A stretch of 64,000 nt of DNA from Epichloe hybrida (Eukaryota; Ascomycota; Sordariomycetes; Hypocreales; Clavicipitaceae): positions 434,001 to 498,000 of the forward strand of contig JAFEKR010000035.1 of the NCBI GenBank assembly GCA_019022495.1. Reading direction: 5' to 3'. Both the position numbers and the translations under genes were made by a program. Positions 23,747-35,827 of this stretch are shown piece after piece. The notes under the pieces are model-generated. The model was not told the DNA's origin. It saw only the letters and a list, made by a program, of their open reading frames with translations, and did not search any database. The stretch's first letter is position 1. Every line of letters starts with the position of its first letter.

Positions 23747-25077
23747 TCACGCCTCGTCGGCCTTGTCAAGACCAAAGAAGGTGGCGTCGAAATCACCATG
23801 CTCCATAGAGTCAAACGTGTTGTCTCGGTCATTCATCAAGTCATCGAACGTATCACCACCCATACCATCTCCTATGCTGAAATCAAAATCCATGCCGTCG
23901 GCCTGTCCATCGCCAGCGAAGATATCTGCGAATGCTGCATCGGTACTTGCTTCCTTTTTCTGAGCTTCTCCACTCGGTTGACTTTCAGTTTTCGCCGGTC
24001 CCGTACCGCTTGTTGATGCGGCTGGTTGTGCTGCTGTACTGGATGACACATTATTATTATGGTTGTTGCTGTTGTGGTTGCTGTTGTGGTTGCTGTTGTT
24101 GTGATTGTCTAGCGACATGGTTGCCGTTGCGCCATTGGTGGTGCCAAATGAGCCAAGGTCGAATGATGGCCCGTTCAAGTTGGCCGCTGTAGCGCCATCG
24201 CCACCCGACTGGGTTGAGTTGCCATTGCCCGGCGCCAGTGTGAACTCCATATCTGTGAAGTTCAAATCCGAATTGGTCAATTTGAATACATTGTCCCCGC
24301 CCGTAAACCCAGACGAATTGCTTTCCAGCTTTGCGTCCATCAAAGGAATCGGGGCGGCAGGCGTTGGTTGTTTCCCGTCAGTTTTGACTTTGCTGGAGCC
24401 CTCGGCTTCTGTCACGGATGGCAGGTGTGATGACGGGTTCTCCTCCTTGATCGTAATCGATGACGCCGCAGAGTCAGGCATGCCCATGCCCATGCCCATG
24501 CCCATGTCCGGGAACGGGGCAGCGGGTTTGGTCGCTGTGATTTTGTTTGTGTCCGTTGGTTCTTCTTTTGGAATCGCTTGCGGCGACGAGTCTAGGTCGA
24601 TGGCCATGGGTGATTTTGACTGTGCCTCCGCGGGCTGCGGTTGGGGTGACGGCTGCGATTCTTCGGCAGGGTTGTTTTGTGTCTTCAGCTTGTTCATGTC
24701 GCGGAGTATGACCGACTTGGCATTTATCTATAGGACTTGATGTTAGAAACAGAGCCCAATATGCGGAAGAGCAAGCGGATTGGGGAAAAAAAGGGTTCAG
24801 TTCCCTCATGTCACTTACAATGTCGCGTTCGAGACTGCCTAATGCGCGATGGAACGCATTGATGGTATCTGGTAGCTTCGCTTGCATGTAGGTGGGAGGC
24901 AGGTTGCCTTGGCTGTCTCGTCGCGAGGCACGAAGAGCCTTGCCAGTTTGGACGAGCTACAGAGTGAACACCGATGTTAGTTGGCTGCTGAGCTGGATTG
25001 CGTAGAGACACACTCACCACATCATTGACGAGCAACTGGAGTGCATCCAACGGATCTCTTGCCTTGGAGGAAGCCAT
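23747..25077 (-). CDS. MED2: Mediator complex subunit 2 (Med2, fungal)
   Basis: Three exons (25077-25018, 24956-24819, 24727-23747) encode 392 aa; both introns start GTGAGT or GTAAGT. The conserved part is the first 75 residues, a helical bundle (KARDPLDALQLLVNDV, then LPDTINAFHRALGSLERDI, then INAKSVILRDMNKLK). In fungi this region is the Med2 domain that joins the Mediator tail module, where activators bind. The rest is disordered and acidic, with Gly/Met repeats, Asn/His repeats and a C-terminal DFDATFFGLDKADEA that resembles an activation region. I rely on remembered fungal Med2 sequences for the name. If wrong, it is still a nuclear coactivator-like protein. Confidence 0.7.
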
Positions 25078-26855
25078 GATGCGATGTTGTTTGTAAATGA
25101 AGGTTCCCTTGGAAACGAGGATGCGCCTCGGGAGCCGTGTTTTGTGTCGTGATGCGGTCGATGGCGCCTGCTCTTGGGGGATTTGACAGTCGAAGCCAGC
25201 TCGTGTGAGTGTTGAATCGGTAGTGTTGTCCGACGAATGATGGCGGAATTACGTAGCAAGGGATGCAAGGGATAGCGCGTGCAGCAAAGTAGAAAGAGGT
25301 GAAGTCGAGATGGTTGACTGCCAGTTGCCGATGGCGAACAGGCTTCGCCTAGTCGGCCAAATTGTCAAGCTAAGAGGAGACGAATCGGGCCAGCCACCAG
25401 ATGCGTCGAGTCACTTGGAATACTCCGTAGGCAACTTGAGAACCTTGAGAACAGACCCTTTTTGCCCACGGGCGGCGTTCCGGGGGGGAGGTGACGGAGA
25501 CAGTGGGGCCTCGAGCCATGCCCCCGCCTGCATAGTAAGGCCGGGTGGGGCTTGGGCCAAGAACTTTGAAAACTACATGTACATATGTACATGTAGGAAA
25601 GGCGGCATATTGCTTTACATGAGGTTCAAATGAGGTTTAGAACATCAAAGGGGCTGGAATCCATTGAATTATTCTATCTCGACAGAATCCGCCATAGGGG
25701 CAGGGTCGGAGTCTCAAAGCCTGTTGAACGTCATTGAAGCTGTTGCTGTTGCTGTCTGCGTAAATGGGACCATCACAGATTCACAACGGGGGCTCGCGTG
25801 AATGGCCTGATCTTATAAGCCGAATCGAAGCCCTTTCACCCATATCGGTCTCTGCTAGATGACCATGGATTCTGTTGTGTGCTCCCTACTCACACCCATA
25901 TATAGGCTACTTTTACACAGTGTTTCGGGCGGACCTACTGATGGTTTGGCTTGGACGAATTATCTTGGAAGACGATGACGACCATCCCATCACAACTTAC
26001 AAGTATCTTACTTGCCTGCCGTGAGGATGAATGTCGCCGAAATGCAGACACGGCAAGGCTCCGACGAATGAGGGAATACCACATCAGACACTTGCCCCTT
26101 TGCTTGTAAATCGAGCAGTCGACGCGGTGATATAATATAAACATACCTGGTACTCCGTACAGCACGGTGCTTCGAGGACTTGCCGATTGGAGCTGTCGCT
26201 CATCAAACTGCTCCTGTTGCCTTGTCCTTGTTGGTGCCGGAATCTGGTGGGCTCAAAGTTTCCCACCGCCCACCTGCGTGCGTCCTGGACTAACCGCCTC
26301 TGGGTCCCCTAATTGACCTCCCACTATTATTACTCCTCGTCCCGCAACTTTCTCACGTCACCCTCTCGGAGGTCTGCCTGCCAGAAGAAAAAGGGCTTTC
26401 CTTTATCCAGCACAAACTTGCAGCGACTGTCTGGCCATTTTGGACCTGGTTATCTGGCGTCCGTTATTTTCCTTTTCGTCCCTTTGTGCACCTCGTGCTT
26501 TGGTACTGTTTCGTCATCATTACCTTTCTCGTGTGCACCTCGACATTTGGCTCCAAGTCTCGCAAGTCTTGTTCAGTGCTCTGCTCGCTCAGGAAGCCTC
26601 CTTTCTTCTCAACGACTGCATTTGTGAGGCCTAGCGATTTATACGACCTTCTCCAGCATCTCGTTGCGAAGTTTGCGATTTCTCAGTCATAAACCCCCCT
26701 GCCGATTTTCGATACGAGATCTTGTGCGCCTGTCCATCTGCTCGGGCAACTTTCTACCTCCTATTTCGAAAAAAAAAAAATCATCATCTTTGCTTTCACC
26801 TCGGCTCCCATTCACACCCCCCCCTCCCCTTCTCCTAACCCCCAAGTCCGACCTC
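25078..26855. other. Divergent region between MED2 and the PUB1-like gene
   Basis: Holds both promoters. TACTCCGTA occurs at 25421-25429 and 26151-26159. The pyrimidine-rich 26300-26855 stretch is probably a long 5' leader of the RRM gene. No gene is supported. Confidence 0.45.
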
Positions 26856-28556
26856 ATGGCCGATACTGCTGCGGCTGCTGCTTCTGCTCAGATGTCTTCC
26901 CAGGCTCAAGTTGGGGCTGGGATTCCCTCTGGTCAAAATGGCCAGGGAAACCCATCCCACATGCCACCACCTCCGCTGCATATCCCTCAGAATACGAATC
27001 CCATCCCGACCGCTATGACTTCTCCCCTCTCTGGAGGCGATAACGGTGGAATGATGTCGCCGGGTGGCTCAGGCAACTTTCGTCGGGCAGCTCCTGAGCC
27101 TAACAAGCGCGCGCTCTATGTGGGAGGCCTGGACCAGCGGGTGACCGAAGACGTTCTTCGCCAAATTTTCGAGACCACTGGACATGTCCAGAATGTGAAG
27201 ATTATCCCCGACAAGAACGTAGGTTGATGCAATGACGCCTTGAGGGTTTTCGTCCTACGTTAGCTCCTGCTAACTCCTCTGTAGGCAAAAGGCTTTAATT
27301 ATGGGTTTGTTGAATACGACGACCCTGGTGCTGCCGAGCGTGCCATGCAGACTCTCAACGGACGCCGCGTTCACCAATCGGTAAGACGAGGTTTTGTTGC
27401 AGGCGTGTGGCTGGATCTACAGGGTTGTGTTTTCTAACAACACCGTCACAGGAGATTCGAGTTAACTGGGCATACCAGGCCAACTCTGCCAGCAAGGAAG
27501 ACACCTCCGGCCACTTCCATATTTTCGTTGGCGATCTCTCCAACGAGGTCAACGACGAAATCTTAACCCAGGCGTTCTCCGCCTTTGGCACTGTTTCCGA
27601 AGCTCGCGTGATGTGGGACATGAAGACTGGCCGAACTCGAGGTTATGGTTTCGTGGCCTACCGTGACAGATCGGACGCCGAAAAGGCGTTGAGCTCCATG
27701 GATGGGGAATGGCTCGGCTCTCGAGCTATTCGATGCAACTGGGCCAATCAGAAAGGTCAGCCGTCAATTGCTCAACAACAGGCGATGCAGGCCATGGGCA
27801 TGACGCCGACGACGCCTTTCGGCCACCATCAATTCCCAGCACATGGTGTAGCAAGTTACGAGGTGATCTTGAACCAGACGCCTAATTGGCAGACCACTTG
27901 TTACGTTGGAAACTTGACGCCATACACTACACCCAATGACGTCGTCCCTCTCTTCCAAAACTTCGGATTCGTCGTCGAGTCGCGTTTCCAGGCTGATCGA
28001 GGTTTTGCTTTTATCAAAATGGACACTCATGACAACGCAGCCATGGCTATCTGCCAGATGAATGGATATAATGTCAATGGCCGACCTCTCAAATGCAGCG
28101 TAAGTTTATGACTTGGCCACTATTATATTAGTCTTGCTATATGTACAAGACGCTAACGATGATGCCGTAGTGGGGCAAAGACAAGACTCCCAATGCACAA
28201 GGAAACTTCGATCCTGTCCAGCCCTACAGCCCCCAGAGCGCGCAGACGCCAGGCTTTCCTGCAACCCCTACATATTACCCTCAGTATAACGGTCAGTATC
28301 AGCGTTCTGTCCATCTCTTTTTGCGTCTCTGGCTAACCAGACCCTCCCACGTACAGCCCAGTATGGTGGTCAGCCTGGTAACTTTGCTGGTCCTCAAGGC
28401 GGGTCGCCTGCCGGCTATGTCGGCTCTCCCATGGGATATGGTGGCCCTCAGAGTGCTGGTAGTTTTGGTCGGGGCCAACAAGGCCCTAATGGCCAATGGA
28501 ACCAACCTGCGCAGGGTCAGAACTTTAACAATGGATTTGGAGGTTATCAGTCTTGA
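26856..28556 (+). CDS. PUB1: Three-RRM poly(U)/mRNA-binding protein (Pub1/TIA-1 type)
   Basis: Five exons (26856-27218, 27285-27380, 27452-28099, 28171-28291, 28357-28556) encode 475 aa. Such proteins bind AU- and U-rich mRNA, affect stability and collect in stress granules. RRM1 starts RALYVGGLDQRVTEDVLRQI and continues KGFNYGFVEYDDPGAAERAM. RRM2 has HIFVGDLSNEVNDEIL and RGYGFVAYRDRSDAEKAL. RRM3 has CYVGNLTPYTTPNDVVPLF and RGFAFIKMDTHDNAAMAIC, ending in the family's LKCSWGKDK at a splice junction. The C-terminus is Gly/Gln/Asn-rich, prion-like (GQQGPNGQWNQPAQGQN). The frame is open upstream to an ATG at 26664; 26856 (MADTAAAAAS) is preferred because the upstream part reads like pyrimidine-rich leader. 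Confidence 0.92.
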
Positions 28557-31050
28557 AAACAGAGAACAAAGGTAATGGTGTCCACGCGAGGCTCTCACTT
28601 GATGGATTGATATGGGCCTGAATGAAAAAAAAAAAAAACTGCACTGTCCTAACCGGAATGGACATTTTGAAGAAGCATGCTCCTCTCTGTGTTTTCGGGG
28701 GTTTTTCAAATCTGTCTCATATTTTCATGTCTTCTCAAGTGACAGGCTACAGCGTTTATTTGGCTGCTGTCGTTGTTTCTCCTCCTCCTCCCCCTCCTCC
28801 TCCCCGCTGTCCTTGTCCTTCTTCTTCGTTACCATTTTCCTTCATTCTCTTTCTACGATGATCATGTTCCACTTTCTATCTGAACTGCCGTCTCTCCTTG
28901 TCCTCCGAGCATGTGGGATTGGCAATGGCGTGGCCATCTTTTGTGTGTGATTCCCGTCATCTTTATTTTTTTTGCTTGAATCGCTGCCAAGGTTGCCCAA
29001 TGAGCTTGCGCAATTTACGACTCACGAATAAACATGATGCATTTTATTGCAAGTACGGATGCGGGGATGTCCGCCGTTCTATGATACCATTTCTGTTTTG
29101 TGTTCGCCATCCTAGACTAGCATTTGCCCCAGCGTTATAGTTTGTTCGGTTCCCTCAAATCTATCCTGTCGGCAGTTGCATTTTTGGTTTATTCAGTTGC
29201 TTCAACTCCACTTCCTCTCAATTCAACAGAGTTGCTGAATCTTGAGGGGCGGATGCCAGTCTGAACACAACACCTGGATGCTTGTCTTGCATGTAGCAAA
29301 ATCAGCAGTCTCGAAGCTGGCGTGACAGACGCTTTCCATTCGCAGGCTATCCCGGGACGTCGGTCGGTACACGCGGGGGCGGCTGCAATTCCCGGAAGGG
29401 ATTGGTTTGGGGCCTTAAAAAAACGAAGAAATTATTTGCACTGCAACTCACGATTGGAAGACAATCCTGCAGAAATAGCTGGACAAGGTTCTTCCCTTTG
29501 ACGGCAAAGAGCCGTTGCCGCTGCCACCCCAGTCAGCCCTCCCATGGTGGCATTCAACGAAATATAGACCAAGTACTTTATGCTGAATGATTCCACACAG
29601 AAAAAGAACAAATTGTATACTACATTATCACTGCAGTCGGACAAAATCTGTGAGAGTCTGGCCCGAAATCCATGATGCCATTTGCTGTTTAGTGCTTCGA
29701 AGGTCTGGGACTTGGGGACCCAGCAGGTAGGCATTGATTGATGAATTACAATGGATTACCCGACAGTTTCTTGGGCACCTACAAATTTTCATCATTATTT
29801 TTCCTTCATCAATGGTTCCTACCACCGCGTTGGCTTTAATGGGAGGGAGATTGACTAATAATGTGTTTCGCAGTAATGGTCTTGTGTCATGACGTTGGGC
29901 ACCTATTCGACACGAAGAGCTTTTTCTTTGTTGCAATTGGTTAACGTGGCGCTCAGTCCACCTACTGTCAACCTGTCAACCAGCCACTTGGCTTTGTTTT
30001 TTCCAGGGCGTGATTCTTCGTTCAATGCACTGTGCTCTAATGCAGTCAGTCGCAGCTTGGTGGGACGATCAAACATTGACGACAACCTGGCAGCAACGTT
30101 CCATTCTACGGGTACTAATCCGTAGGTACGGAGTATTGGATGCACTTTGCTTGAATTCCAGATGAGCCAAGAAAGGGTCCGGTGGACCATGACCAGCTCA
30201 ATGCGTGGATAGCGCTGAGTGCCGAGTAATAGTATCGAAACTGCTTCCCCCCCCCCACGACGCGAACGGCCTTGTGGAGCCGTGCCATCAACAAGTGAAC
30301 AGAAACAGAATGCAGCATTGACTGATGACTGTGAAATCGTATCTACATACTTTCGAAAGTCGCGGCCAGCCAGCCCTCTTCTCATTATTAGAGCACACAA
30401 GTCCCTGTCGCCACGCCAGCCAGCCAGAGTTACCTCAACGCAATTCTTCCGGCTTCTGATTTTCAATCTCTCCATTCTCTTGCCCCCGTTTCATATTCCC
30501 TCCATTTACGACGTACGTTATCCGCTAGCATCCGCCGTCACGTCCGTCTGCAAAAATGCCCACTATAATACCGGCTCATTGAGACATTGGAAGAGAGGGC
30601 CTCTCCATCAATGACCCGACTGAAGCGTCGCGCATTCGATCTGATCGCTCGCTTACTTGAGCAGGGAGACTTGTTGGGCTTACATCGAGGTGCCTGACTT
30701 TGGACCTCATCCTGGCAACGCAAGATTGGACCGGGTCGTTGGCCCGCTCGCTCTGCTATCTATCTGCCTGTAAGGACCCCCCTCCCCCCTTCTCCCCCCC
30801 CCGGCCGCCCGCCAGAGAAATCGATTGACTCACGCAAGCAGCGGGTACCACCAGCGACCGATCCATCATCATCCGGCTTGTCCATCCTGGAGCTTGGGAG
30901 CTTTACCAGCTCGCAGCGACGCATCGCACATTCTCGTTACTGCCCTCCTTTCCCTTGACACACTTCTGATAGCTGCTGATAGCTGAGCTCCAACGGGTGG
31001 TCTGCTTCTGCTTTGACAGTGGCACCGTGGTCCGCCCGCTGCAATTGCTG

Positions 31051-31090
31051 TCGTCGTCGCTCGTCGTCGCTCGTCGTCGCTCGTCGTCGC
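31051..31090. repeat. TCGTCGTCGC, four tandem copies
   Basis: Four exact decamers about 100-135 bp before the YAK1 start codon, probably in the leader. Confidence 0.95.
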
Positions 31091-31152
31091 TCATCACTGC
31101 ATCCGCGTCGTCCTGTCACAGTATTACTGCTGCACCAGACCAAACTCCTCTC

Positions 31153-31180
31153 GCCTCCCGCCTCCCGCCTCCCGCCTCCC
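31153..31180. repeat. GCCTCCC, four tandem copies next to the YAK1 start
   Basis: Four exact heptamers end four bases before the start codon, giving a purine-poor leader. Confidence 0.95.
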
Positions 31181-31184
31181 CACC

Positions 31185-34100
31185 ATGGATTCTTCGTGGC
31201 AGCAGTCATACAACGACTCGACCGGCGCCTCGCGACATCCCAACGGTGGAGGTCAAATGTCTCGAGAATACGCGGGCCAACAGCCGCCTCCTGCCGCGGC
31301 GGCATATGGCTATGGCCATGCACAACATCACGGCGGTGCTCCCGTCCTCCCCATGGTCCATCCGGTCCATCCTGCAGTCGGCCATCCCATTGTCCTCCAC
31401 GGCGCCAACCCAGCCACGTCCCCTCCCATGGCAACCGGCTCAACCACTCGCGATGGCAATGGCGACGTAGCCATGCACGACGCTCATGATGCCCACGCCG
31501 GCGTCAAAAATCCCATGAGACCTCACCACCAGTCACACCCCTCCAGCGGTCGGTCGTCCAACCTCCAGTCGCCTCACGAGCAACAACAACAGCAGCAGCC
31601 CTCGTCCGCTGCTCAGCGTTACTCTCCCATGGATACGTTGTCCCCTACCTCGCCTTACGCACCAAAGGCGAGTCAATTTGCGCATCCACCGTCCCAGACC
31701 CATTCTCCCAGTGGGCAGGCAGAGTATTCCCAGAGTCCCTACTACGCTGGGCGACAGAGCGGACAACAGCAGCTGCCGCCAATGATGCCGTTTGCATCCT
31801 CCCACGACGGATATCCCTCATCTGCTGTAGCAAACCTCGACGGTGCCTACGCCAACGGCCCCAAATCTCCTCGGCGACAGAATCCCCCGATGCCCAAGGC
31901 TGTGCCCGAATTTCGCAAGGTGCGGAACCTGTCAGATTTACGACCCAAAAATAACCGCCAGCCGCAGTTCCGACGAGCAAATCCAGAGGGAGGCTTCATC
32001 AGTGTAAGTCATCCATCTCGTGCCGCCGCATGATCAGGGGAATATTTCCTAACAAGCTCATTGACCCATCTTTCACTTTCTCTACAGCCTCTTCAAGCGC
32101 TCACGTCCCACCTACCTGCCACATATCGCATTTGCAACCCTGGCTTTAAATACGAAACCTCACGAAATCCTCGCCGAGTCCTGACGAAGCCAAGCAAAGG
32201 AACCAAGAACGACGGTTATGATAATGAGGACAGTGACTACATCCTTTACGTGAATGATATTCTAGGATCAGAAGAAGCAGGTCATAAGTAAGGAAGCCCC
32301 CCCCCCCCGGTAACGTTCCTGGACGTTCCGTGCGTGTGGCTGTTCATACCTGCAGAACTTACGGGTTCGCTAACACTTGAGAATAGAAATCGTTACCTCA
32401 TCTTGGATGTTCTTGGTCAGGGAACATTTGGTCAGGTCGTGAAATGTCAGAACTTGAAGACGCAAGAAGTTGTCGCCGTCAAAGTCATCAAAAACCGCAC
32501 AGCCTACTTTAATCAGAGTATGATGGAGGTGTCAGTTCTTGACTTGGTAGGCTACTCCTGCAGGACGCTACCGCGGAAGATTCGTAACATGCATGGTATA
32601 ACTAACAGGATATCGTACAGCTAAACACAAAACTTGACAAAAACGACGACCATCACTTGTTACGATTGAAGGATACGTTTATACACAGACAGCATCTTTG
32701 CCTAGTATTTGAGTTGCTAAGCGTCAACCTATACGAGCTTATCAAACAGAATCAATTCCGAGGGCTCAGCACAACCCTTGTCCGAGTTTTCGCTCAACAG
32801 CTTCTTAATGGTCTCGCTTTGTTGAACAAGGCTCGCTTGATCCACTGCGACTTGAAACCAGAGAATATCCTTCTCAAGAACTTGGAAAGCCCAATTATCA
32901 AAATCATCGATTTTGGATCGGCTTGTGACGAACGTCAAACCGTTTATACCTATATTCAATCCAGGTTTTACCGCTCGCCGGAAGTTCTTCTCGGTCTGCC
33001 TTACTCCTCGGCCATTGATATGTGGTCCCTAGGATGCATAGTGGTAGAGCTGTTCCTCGGGCTTCCACTGTTCCCCGGATCGTCGGAGTATAACCAGGTC
33101 TCTCGAATTGTGGAAATGCTCGGCAATCCTCCGAACTGGATGATTGAGATGGGCAAACAAGCTGGAGAATTCTTTGAGAAACGGCAAGACGAGTTTGGCA
33201 GACGAACGTACCAGCTGAAAGGCATGGAACAATACGCTCGAGAGCATAATACGAAGGAACAACCTAGCAAGAAGTACTTCCAGCAGAGCACCCTGCCCGA
33301 TATCATCAAGTCATATCCAATGCCACGGAAGAATATGACGCAGAGTGAAATTGATCGAGGTTTGTGGAGCCCCTGTGGAATCAACTCGAGGTGACACATG
33401 AGCAGACTGACTTGCATGGTAGAGATGAACAACCGCATTGCCTTTATCGACTTCGTCCGAGGCCTCTTGAACATGAACCCCCTCGAAAGATGGTCGCCGC
33501 AACAGGCCAAGTTGCATCCATTCATTACGCAGCAGAAGTACACTGGCCCATTTGTGCCTCCCATGAACTTGAAGGCGAGCTCTTTGAACCGGTCGCCTGC
33601 TCCAGGAACCCAACAGCAGCAACAAGCAGAGGCTCTGAGCAAACAACGCGCACAGGCAGCACAGTCTCAAGCGAACTCTGCCGCCCACTCTGTCGCCCAA
33701 GGAGCGTACGTGAGTATGGCCGGTGGAGGTCAGTATCCTCCGCAGCCAAGCCATGTTCAGCCCCCCATGTACAGTAGTAATCCTGTATACTCGCCAGCGG
33801 GGAACCATGGTAACGCGGCGACATCTTACGGACCCCAGGCCAGCCAGTATGGACAAATGGTCATGGCGCAACCTCCACAGCCCATGCCCACTTCCCAGTA
33901 CGGAAATGTTGCCCAGCCAAACATGTATCAACAGGGGGGGCTGAGAAGCAATCGACAAAGAGCATCTACCATGGAGCAGCAGCAGAGCGGAATTCCAGCT
34001 GCAATCCAGCGTGTTGCCAGCCATCTAGACCCTAGCCAGCCGATCCGCCTACAACCGAGCCCTGCATACTACCCTCCTTCAGGCGAAGGCATGGTTGGAG

Positions 34101-34240
34101 CCGACAATACACCAGGCCGAGCAGGTCGACGTGGAAGCAGAGCACAGCAAGGAGGTAGAGGGAACAGGGACTTCATCCGCAACCTCGAGGAGCGCACTCT
34201 GGAAGAAGGATTCATGGGAAACCAGAACCCCTGGCATTGA
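31185..34240 (+). CDS. YAK1: Dual-specificity protein kinase Yak1 (DYRK family)
   Basis: Five exons (31185-32003, 32088-32287, 32387-32546, 32621-33359, 33423-34240) encode 911 aa. Yak1 acts in glucose and stress signalling, opposing PKA and phosphorylating transcription and RNA factors. The first 300 residues are disordered, rich in Gln, Pro, His and Ser. The kinase domain runs from about 341 to 680: glycine loop GQGTFGQVV at 350, lysine in VVAVKVIK, catalytic HCDLKPEN at 468, IDFGSA, activation loop TVYTYIQSRFYRSPE with the autophosphorylated second Tyr, and DMWSLGC. The C-terminal 200 residues are Gln- and Tyr-rich. Intron 2 has a sense C12 run. Intron 4 uses donor GTTTGT. An upstream acceptor at 32608 would add four codons in frame but overlaps the branch site. 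Confidence 0.95.
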
Positions 34241-35827
34241 AAAGAGTCCTGCCAACAATCTCCAACACTTGGCACAACAATGAAGGACAACGCTTGCTCT
34301 GTCTGCGAAACTGTCTTCAACAGTGGCGGTTCTTTTGCCGGTGGCCTTTTTTTGTGCAACACCATGAAGTACATGCAAGCGTCACTTCAGTACATGCTGG
34401 ATGATGTCTTGAGGGTGCGAATCATGAGCTAGCCACGCACGCCATCACGGTATCAAAATTTTGATCAGACCTTAATGGACAATAACACAAATTATTCCGC
34501 ATTGCCATACAAACAAAAAAGCACTGGCTAGACTATCAGGCAGTGTTAAAAGCTTCACTTGCCATGCTCATCACCCTGCAGACTTGGCTGCCACCCATTG
34601 ATCACAAGCCAACTTAGATGACGGAACTCAGGTTTTCGACATTTCTTGCAGGGGACATGGCATACTTGCATCGTCATCTATCAATTGCGAGATAGATCCG
34701 GCCCTTTCCCATGTACAAGTGGGCTAGTCAGCCCATGTGCTGACTTTCAGCCACGTATCTCGACGACCTTTTCCCATCAGATTCTGTTAAGTTATTGGCT
34801 GTCATGGGGAAGCAGGGCCCAGAGATGAGATGCTCGCTTCTCTGGGAGACAGATACACCAGTGCGCGGGATTACGAGCACGACGACCTTTTCTTTTACTA
34901 TTCTCATTTTTCATTGTTTTGTGGATGCGGTAGCACCGTGAGGAGAGACGGGAACAAAAAACGAAGAGACGAGGTGATCCGCTGAAGAAACGACGTCTTT
35001 GTGGATGTTGTGTGTGCGGACCAATCTTCTCTCTCTCTGTGTGTGTGCATGTTGTTCATCCGTCTAGTCAAACGCGCTCGATTTCCTCATTTTCCCGCTG
35101 TCAATTTTCCATAAATGAGGTGCGGGTGGGAGGGAGAACAAGGAGGACGTTTGCATAGCAAAAGACTGCTCTGGGTGGTTCTGGTTCTGGGTTGGGTTGG
35201 GTTGGGTTCGAGTTCGTCTTTCTTTATTTTACAATATGGAATTCTTGATCCTCCTTTTGTTCCCCTTTTTTTTTTCCCCAACATGGTGAGTCAGTCGGTG
35301 AAGGGTAGTGGGCGACGTGATCGGACGTGGTGGATGGTCATGGGGGTCAATGGGGCGGTAGTGAATGATTTCTGTATGATGGGATGCGTAAGTGCGCAAC
35401 GACATAGCTTATACGTTAGATGGCCAAGAACCCCCCCCCAACCCGCCCCAAACAAGAAAAAAAAAAGAGAACTTGACTGTCACTTTTACGATGCGAAAAA
35501 CCTTGGTGACGGGCCATGGGGGGGTGGTAAAAGGGGAAAGACCGGCTTGGAGAATACTTGAGAATAACGTGTACTGGACAGCTGAATACATGTCTCGCTC
35601 CGAGCGCAGCTTAACGAAACGATGCGACGAGATGGAAGGGGAAAAAAAAGAAAAATAGGTCATGAATCCACGTTGATGAAGATGATTCCTTTCCCAAACG
35701 CCAATTGACCCGTGTGACGTACTAGCCCACATCACCCACGCCATGATTTATTACAAATGTGCCCGAGAAAAGAAGGAATCGGCCATTCAGACTTGTTGAG
35801 ACCAAATCGTCCACTCGGCTGTCAGAA
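34241..35827. other. Convergent 3' region of YAK1 and the RRM gene
   Basis: About 1.6 kb with a GGGTT repeat near 35183-35208 and homopolymer runs. Open frames 35087-35744 occur on both strands and are low complexity. No gene is supported. Confidence 0.4.

Larger units (their letters stand above)
28557..31184. other. 2.6-kb intergenic region upstream of YAK1
   Basis: Starts with the 3' UTR of the PUB1-like gene and ends with a long, repeat-containing YAK1 leader. The 190-residue minus-strand frame at 29903-30475 has no domain, and codon use looks random. TACGGAGTA occurs at 30127-30135. C-rich runs lie at 30248-30257 and about 30776-30803. No gene is supported. Confidence 0.4.

Noticed and set aside
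29903..30475. 190-residue minus-strand frame upstream of YAK1
   Set aside because: No domain, signal, or splice context; overlapping frames on the other strand are equally open.
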